Positions 57,804-64,000 of a stretch of DNA of 64,000 nucleotides are shown here, piece after piece. The stretch is from Hericium rajendrae. Taxonomy: Eukaryota > Basidiomycota > Agaricomycetes > Russulales > Hericiaceae. Below the pieces are notes generated by a model that did no database searches, was not told where the DNA came from, and saw only the letters and a list, made by a program, of their open reading frames with translations. Location: contig CM065884.1 in assembly GCA_033439255.1 (NCBI GenBank), forward strand, positions 1,674,001-1,738,000, in the 5' to 3' direction. Made by a program: the position numbers and the translations under genes. Positions within the stretch are counted from its first letter, which is position 1. Every line of letters begins with the position of its first letter.

Positions 57804-60374
57804 ATGACGACCATGACGAGCCCTCCTCCACAAGTGCCATACCAGGCATACAGAGTGAGTTGTTTCTCGGAGCATGTAGGCCAGCGTGTAACCCTGCTGT
57901 TATCAGTCGAAGAGACATTCTCGCAATTTCTCAAACCAAAGCCTACCGATCGCGTCGTCCCCATCCCCATCGCGTCCATCCAGCGTCGCTGTCAACGGAT
58001 TCTTGTCCGGGGCACCTTCACCCCCAGCTCATTCGGCGCCCCCCGTCTCTCAGAATGGAGCGGCGCCGAAGCCTGGAAGGCGTTCGTCTGTGGATGGTGC
58101 TCCTGCGAATATTAAATTTCCTGCACCAAACCCTGCAGACAGCAGGCCTAGCGTCGAGGAGCAACCTATCGTCCAACCCAAGGCCGAGGACCATGCCAGG
58201 ACCTCAACAGTGTCGACTGCTCCTACTGCATCCTATGCAAGCCCACCACCTACCACTTCGCCACTTCCCACAATTGAGAGCGGCACAACAGTGTCGACTT
58301 TTGAAAGTCACGCAGAAGCATCAAACGGACCCCCTTCGCCGTCCACGTCTACTATGTCGCTACGTACTCGGAGGACATCTACCTTCCGCCTCCTCCCACC
58401 ACGTCAGCCCACTAAGTCGATGGTCTCTTCACCACTGCGCCCTCCTGGAAGCCAGCTGCGTGCCGTATCTCTGTCTTCTCGTCACTTTGATCAAGCATCG
58501 ATCGCGCGAGCACCCCCTCACGCCCAGCCCGCCGCCAGTTCTGTGTCTCGAAACTCGTCCGCCGAGTCTTCGTCTCATAGCAATGCGCATAGTACATCTT
58601 CCACAGTCTCCTTCAGCCACGCGCCTTCCCCTCAGCCTCCACCCAAGGACTATTCTAAACCGCACCCTCATATTATGACTGACGTGGTGGCCCCTCCCCC
58701 ACGCGGCGCATCTCTCCCACCACCTCAGCCGTCGCGAAAGGCATCATCGCCGGTCTATACCACTTCTTCGCATGCAACTACCGCGGCCCCTTCGCCGGCA
58801 TCGACGCCGTCTCGTTCACAGACGCCAGTGCGCACGCCGGCACCGTATCTCCCCGGCTTCCAGCCCAGGGGAGTAATCCGCCCATTAACCGACGACTTCC
58901 TCGAAGCGCGCCGCGCCCGCCGGGACGCGGGACGCGTCGAGCGCACGCGACTCGAGCGCCGCCTCGAAAAGCTCATCAACCTGCATTTCGGAACGGACGC
59001 GGAAAAAAGGTGGCGGAGAAGCCACGGCAGAGCAAGCGCATGTCGTCCATCTTCGATTTCGACATAAAGGATCTGCGCAATCTGGACGCTGGGGACTTGT
59101 GGCGCGGCGTCATGCAGAGCCAGATCACGCCGGGGAGCAAGGCTGATATACGAGGTAGGGATCTCCTGCTCCCATGACAGCAGGCGTCTGATTGCATGCT
59201 CAGCGGCGGAGCAGCATATCACCCCATGGGAAGACGATGCGGCCGTGTCTCAGTGTCCACTTTGCACGTACGTACCCACATGGGAAGACTATGAGTTTGT
59301 CTGATGGATTAATTTGTCTCATCAAGTGCATCTTTCCATCCCATCACGAACCGGAAACATCATTGTCGACTGTGCGGCCGGATTGTATGCGCGCTGCCTC
59401 CAAAGCGGCCGCAACGACCTGAGACTTGCTCCCTGCTCTTCGTGGCGGATCCGAAGACGGGGCAAATCGAGGAGGTGGGCGAGGGCGTTGACTACGGCGT
59501 TCGAAGACGAAATAGTCCGGCGAACCCAGGGAAAGGTCAAGACTAAAGAGGAGCTGGGCGATGAGGAAAAGTTTCTCAAGGGAGTCAGGATATGCAGGGA
59601 CTGCCGGCCGATTCTTCTGTGAGATCTGTTATCTTACTCCTTGGGCATGCAAAGCTAATTAGGATATGGCCAGGCGTCAGCAACACTTTCAGGAAAGCCA
59701 TCGGGTGCCGACGTTTGCTAAATTATACGACGCATTCATCAATCTCGAGAAAGAAATCGAAGAATCATTACCTCTTTTCCAAGAACTGCTGCTGACCCTA
59801 AGGTAATATTCATCACGTTAGATGATGCTCTTCAGCTAAGCATTTCGTTAGTAACGACAATCAACCAACCGCTGAAGCATCGGCCGCTCGGAAACGCCTT
59901 CTGGAGGCATTTGCCCAATATGATGCCCTTGCCAAACGAATACGAAGGCTTCCTACCCCCGGTCCTGGCAGCTCCCGTGACAGGGTGCAGGGCGCCATTC
60001 TCACACGAGCAAACGTATTTCTGCAAAAGAACATGTTTCCTCTGCAGGTTCGTACCTACGTGTGTCGTATGCCGTACATACCGCTCACTGTTGGCATCAG
60101 TCACTCCCGAAACCAAAGAAGGCGACGTCGTCTCCTGCATCGTCAGCTCCCACCCAGAGCCGCCCATCATTGACCCTGACTCGGAGGTCGCCCATGCGCT
60201 GCAGCCCTTACTGAGCAGGAAGCGCTTCTTGAGACATTTGTCCAAGAGGCAAAGGCTCACCGGAAGTTCGAGGATGCCAAGACTTTGAAAGTGAACCTTC
60301 AAGAAATACGCGTTGAGATAGACAGGATCTTTGCCAACACACAAAATGGTGGAGAGGTCAATGGGAAGGCCTAG
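57804..60374 (+). CDS. FYVE-domain endosomal tethering protein, Vac1/Pep7 (Rabenosyn-5) like
   Basis: Effector of Rab5-type GTPases that binds PI3P on endosomes and promotes Golgi-to-vacuole traffic. ATG at 57804 (MTTMTSPPPQVPYQAYR) splices to SKRHSRNFSNQSLPIASSPS. About 350 residues of Ser/Pro/Thr-rich sequence follow, then EKPRQSKRMSSIFDFDIKDL and the FYVE finger: CPLCTASFHPITNRKHHCRL with CGRIVCALPPK, which holds the ring Cys pairs and the basic RKHHCR-type PI3P pocket. Behind it come FLKGVRICRDCRPILL, FAKLYDAFINLEKEIEESLP (helical, Vac1-like) and a closing coiled coil FEDAKTLKVNLQEIRVEIDR. The stop is at 60372-60374. Several short introns are implied; exact edges in the finger region were not all resolved. 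Confidence 0.82.
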
Positions 60375-60678
60375 GACAGATGAGCACCGACGCCTTGAGG
60401 AGCTTTGAATCGAGTCGTCTATCGTCCGTCTCGTGTCGTAATATTGAGATACCCAGTGATACTTTCATATCTCAGCCAGCTTTTGCCCCCATCGTACGGA
60501 TGCGGCCTGCATGGGCTAAATGCTGCGATTAATGTATGCGACAAGGTATGTGAGGTAGATGATAGTGATGCAATATAAGTATGCAGATAATCTAATGCTG
60601 CAAGAATGCCCGGAAAGAGATATGCTTATCAGTTCGTATGCTCGGTGCGTGTCAAAATCATCACAAAGGGGGGCCTTC
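60375..60678. other. Convergent intergenic region Vac1-like / Sog2
   Basis: A 304-bp 3'-to-3' gap; nothing distinctive seen. Confidence 0.5.
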
Positions 60679-63600
60679 TTAGAGTCCATCAAGAACATCA
60701 TCGCTCACACCCTTGTGGATCCGACGGGGAGGTGTGGGAATAGTGAAGGACCGGCTAGGCAAAGCGCTGTGGGGCAGCTCTCTCGCTGAAGGGGAAGTTA
60801 GTCGCGTCTTCGGGGGCGTCTCGTCGCCCAGGCTATGCGTCCTTGAAAGGCTGGGTCCGAGTTGGATGTCGTCGCTCAGATGCGAAGCTGCATGGGATGG
60901 AACTCCAGGTACAGGCGTCATTGGAGAATATGGTCGTGGCGTTTGGGAGGATGAGAAGGAAGACACATGAAGGAGGATCACCAATTCCTCCGTAGCATTG
61001 GTCAATTTGACCATGTTCGTTCGCAGCGCAGAAGATAGTGGGTGCGAGCCGCCATGTGCCTTCATCGTGTTCGAAAGCTGGACAACAGTCTGCGGAAGTA
61101 TGAGTATTTATCAAACTGAAGAGGCAGACAGGCTGTACCTTAATGAACAGATGTGCGTCTTCCCGAGTAGCCTTCCTGTCAACATGACCACCGTCTTGTA
61201 GTATGGCAACGCTGTCTTTAAGCTGACGAGTCGCATATTGGGCTGTTTGCAGGATGCCGCCAAGTTCGAGTCGTTTCTCCGGCATATCGGCTAACACGGC
61301 ATCCACCATATCCCATACAGAGGGTGCGGCTTCGACAGCCTTTGTCATGGCATCAAGGGCCTCTTTGTCAACAAGCGTTGTGAGGTCTGAGGGAGCATCC
61401 AAAGCAGGCATTCTGTGATTCAACATGGGCGAAGAAATGGACGGTGACCCCCGTAAGGATGTTTGCGATCCCTGCCGCGAATGCACACTTGGGGAATAAG
61501 CGGAGCCCTTCAACGGCGCCCGACTGGGCGAAGCTACTCTTGCGGTCATCGGAGCACCAGAGAACGGAGAAAAATATCCTGCCAAACGAAGAGCCGCTCT
61601 GGGTGTAGGCGTGTCCGTAGTGGTCGCAACACCTGCTTGGAATTGGGGCATGTCGATGGACGACGGCAACGACCTTCCAATCTCCACATCTTTGACGCTA
61701 AAAGAACCTGCGTGCCGTCGAGCCATATGAGTTCTCCAGCCACCGGAGAATCAGGGAGTGGTGAATCCGGAAATTGTGGAAGGAAAACTGGCGCCACGGC
61801 TGGCGCAGATGCCGGTGGAGCATCCATGGGCCCCGTCAGAGGTGTCATGGACGCTTTCGTAGGGCGCGACTTAGCGGTGGCTGGCGGACAACCCCGTAGG
61901 AAAGGCTCGATAGCAGCAATGTATGGTGTCATAGAGTTCCATGCATGTGAAATCTCTGCCATGGCAGAGTATAAAACCAGCAGCATCTGCCTTGTATAAC
62001 GTACATCGTCATGTGTTGCAAGGACTTTAAGCTGTAGAGCAAGGACACCGACTGCCTTCCCAAAGACTGCGACGTTGTCTTTGCAGCTTTCAATGACGCC
62101 TCGACAGACAGAAGGGGTGGGTATCGTCCGTCGACTCATTGCATCAAAGCGATCCAGCGCATTGATCAATTGAGTCATATAGGTACTTGCAGGATCCAGG
62201 ACTTTGACCAGGACAGAGGAGAGTCTCTCATCGATAGCATAGACGGTATAATGTCGAAGCGTTTGGTATACCTGTGACACAGCAAACAGAATCCCACGAA
62301 TTGCGTCCACTAGCTTGAGAAGGGAATCGGGAATTGTCTTAGATATTGCGGATGAAGCGAGAGTCGAAAAACGGCGGAAATACGAATTTCGTTCGACGTC
62401 CATAGCTGGGGCAGGTCTGTCAACAGACGCAGGGGATGACGTGATCTGTGGTTGGGCGAATGGTCGTGCTGTGCGATAGATAAATGATGACCCATCTGAT
62501 TCAGAAGAGTCCTGACGTTGTGAGAGCGGAGAAGGTATCGTAAAATGGTCCACCGAGTTGTTGGCTTTCAGAGCAGTTGCAAAGCCTGTGGAGTGAGTAT
62601 TAGATGAGATATCGGGATTTCTGGTGTCCATGCCCAGCCGTAATTTTGCCGGCCTCATGTCCGGGAGACTTTTCTTCCTAAGGCTATTGCGAACTGAACC
62701 GCTACTTGACCCAGCGTACGAAGCATTCCGTGCATGATTTGATGTATCTGGGAAAAGATCCTCTGCCGCATCTGGGGATGCGGAGCCTTCAGGTGTCGGT
62801 AGATAGGACTCAGGAGAGCGAGAGGAAGGGGAGGGTTGATCACGGTCACGAGGTAGGGATTCGAGGTGCAAAGGAGGGGGCCTGTCCATTCGTGGCGATG
62901 AAAAAAATGGTCGGAAAGAGCTCTCCGCGTCAGAAGCCATGGACAAGTCGCTATCATTGTTCCAACTGGTCGCACCCGTAAGTGGACGAAAGAATAGCGC
63001 ATCATCATTGTTGGCGTCCCTGCATTCCACGGGTGAGATGGAGTATCATTGACGATGTGTATAAATGAAATAAATTACTACCTTGTGATACTGGGTTCTC
63101 CCTGATCTCCTTGTATGGAGTCGTCGCCCACCTTGCGATGCTCAGATGTGGAGCTGTTGTCTTCAATCCATTTCTGAAGTCCCTTTATCCAATCTTTTGA
63201 TGTGTCTTGAGACTCCACTACCGACTTGGGAGGCCATTCGAGAGGGTTTTGTTCGATTCTCAAAATGTTCAGCTTCTGGAACTTGACGAGATACGATGGA
63301 AGCCTGGAAATCCGATTCTTATAGATAGAGAATACCTAGAGCACAGTCAGAGACAGAGATGATATATGATGAAGTAGAAGTCGCGTACTCGGAGATTAAC
63401 TAGTGACCCTGGCTGAGAAGGCAACCGCTTCAGTTTGTTCCGACCGATGTCTAACACTTCTAGTGACGGCATTATGGTCAACTATAGTTATGTGTGTTCA
63501 GTCCGTGATCCTTATCGTGTCAGGGGGTGAGATACACGAACAACATCAGGAAACACAGAGAACGAATTGTTCTTCAGGTTCAGGTAGCGGAGACGCGACA

Positions 63601-63987
63601 GAAGTGCGAAAGCCATGGGAAGCGTTGCCAAACGGTTCGAAGCAAGGGTGATACTAGTTCATAAAGTCAAGGTAATTGTAAATGACGGAACAAATGCTTC
63701 AAAGCAATGATACTGTAGACAACATACCGCAAGAGCGAGCTCTCGTCCTCCATCAGGTCCTCCCGACCAATAGCTGCCAACTCCTCAGCTCCGTACTCTC
63801 CTACATCTGTCAGGTTTCTATGGCTCAAGTCGAGCGTGGCCCCATTATCTTCAGACCTCAGCAAAGCTTCCGCAAGATGAATGTGATTGAGTGATGTCGA
63901 CGAGACAGGTGACGATGGTCTACGTTTGTGTTGGAAGGGTCCTGGCGAAACGCGACCAGCCGCGAAGTCGGCCTCGGAAATGGCCAT
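60679..63987 (-). CDS. sog2: RAM network leucine-rich repeat protein Sog2
   Basis: Scaffold of the RAM (regulation of Ace2 and morphogenesis) network that activates the NDR kinase Cbk1 and controls polarity and cell separation. It starts MAISEADFAAGRVSPGPFQH at 63987, 13 bases from the window end. Leucine-rich repeats follow: TLDLSHRNLTDVG, LASNRLATLPMAF, YLNLKNNSFSVFP, VLDIGRNKLKRLP, VFSIYKNRISRLP and LNILRIEQNPLEWPP. After a Ser/Pro-rich stretch comes the Sog2-type helical region, for example LLKLVDAIRGILFAVSQVYQ, YTVYAIDERLSSVLVKVLD and MLLVLYSAMAEISHAWNSM. Further C-terminal helices include MTKAVEAAPSVWDMVDAVLA, then RRIHKGVSDDVLDGL and stop 60679-60681. Several introns. Domain order matches fungal Sog2. 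Confidence 0.88.
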
Positions 63988-64000
63988 AATATCTAAAAGC

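Noticed and set aside
57804-60374. Vac1-like gene as two separate genes split near 59067
   Set aside because: The FYVE and Rab-binding parts continue in order after frame changes that short introns explain, and the whole matches the Vac1/Rabenosyn layout.
1-64000. Transposons, LTR elements, CRISPR arrays, rRNA or a secondary-metabolite cluster
   Set aside because: No reverse transcriptase, transposase, long terminal or inverted repeats, repeat-spacer arrays, rRNA cores or synthase/P450 groups were seen on reading the window.

Overview
This window looks like chromosomal DNA from a filamentous basidiomycete, most likely an Agaricomycete (polypore or mushroom type). The reasons are: densely packed genes on both strands; many short GT-AG introns, mostly about 40-70 nt; intergenic gaps of a few hundred bases; and eukaryotic housekeeping families in fungal form (NatB Mdm20/Naa25, Nce101, Med16, a RAM-network Sog2, Knr4/Smi1). 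I placed the organism by gene content and style, not by a database match. No transposon, virus-like element, rRNA, convincing tRNA or secondary-metabolite cluster was seen. About 25 protein genes are supported. For many I read splice junctions by hand; where exons are not listed, only the outer coordinates should be trusted.

Left part (1-7.9 kb): a 3'-truncated replication protein A 32 kDa gene and NAA25 on the minus strand, then NCE101 and a HAD-family sugar/glycerol phosphatase on the plus strand. From 7.85 to 11.84 kb there is a 4 kb stretch with no recognisable gene. It holds a small repeat/inverted-repeat patch near 10.2 kb and an exon-like island near 11.4 kb.

Middle part (11.8-24.96 kb): a proteasome assembly chaperone 3-like gene is divergent from MED16, followed by ribosomal protein L7, an unrecognised 346-residue protein, a LisH-CTLH protein, a PQ-loop vacuolar transporter and a Lin1/CD2BP2 GYF protein.

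Genome-maintenance stretch (25.2-36.5 kb): RAD54, a chromodomain protein and a Rad9/Crb2/53BP1-type checkpoint mediator lie on the minus strand, with a small BRI3-like membrane protein between the last two.

Right part (36.9-64 kb): an uncharacterised single-pass membrane protein, a membrane-anchored GH5 exo-beta-1,3-glucanase, a tiny IF1-like protein, the NuA4 scaffold Eaf1/Vid21, Knr4/Smi1, two tandem mitochondrial succinyl-CoA:3-ketoacid CoA-transferases, twinfilin, a Vac1/Rabenosyn-like FYVE protein and Sog2. Themes recur (DNA repair and chromatin; cell wall and polarity) but nothing shows the genes are co-regulated. I did not find an obviously new multi-gene system. The points most worth following are the IF1-like protein without a presequence, the 41-residue tandem duplication in the Rad9/Crb2 protein, the chromodomain protein with a 15-nt microexon, an apparent 31-nt intron, and the old SCOT tandem pair.
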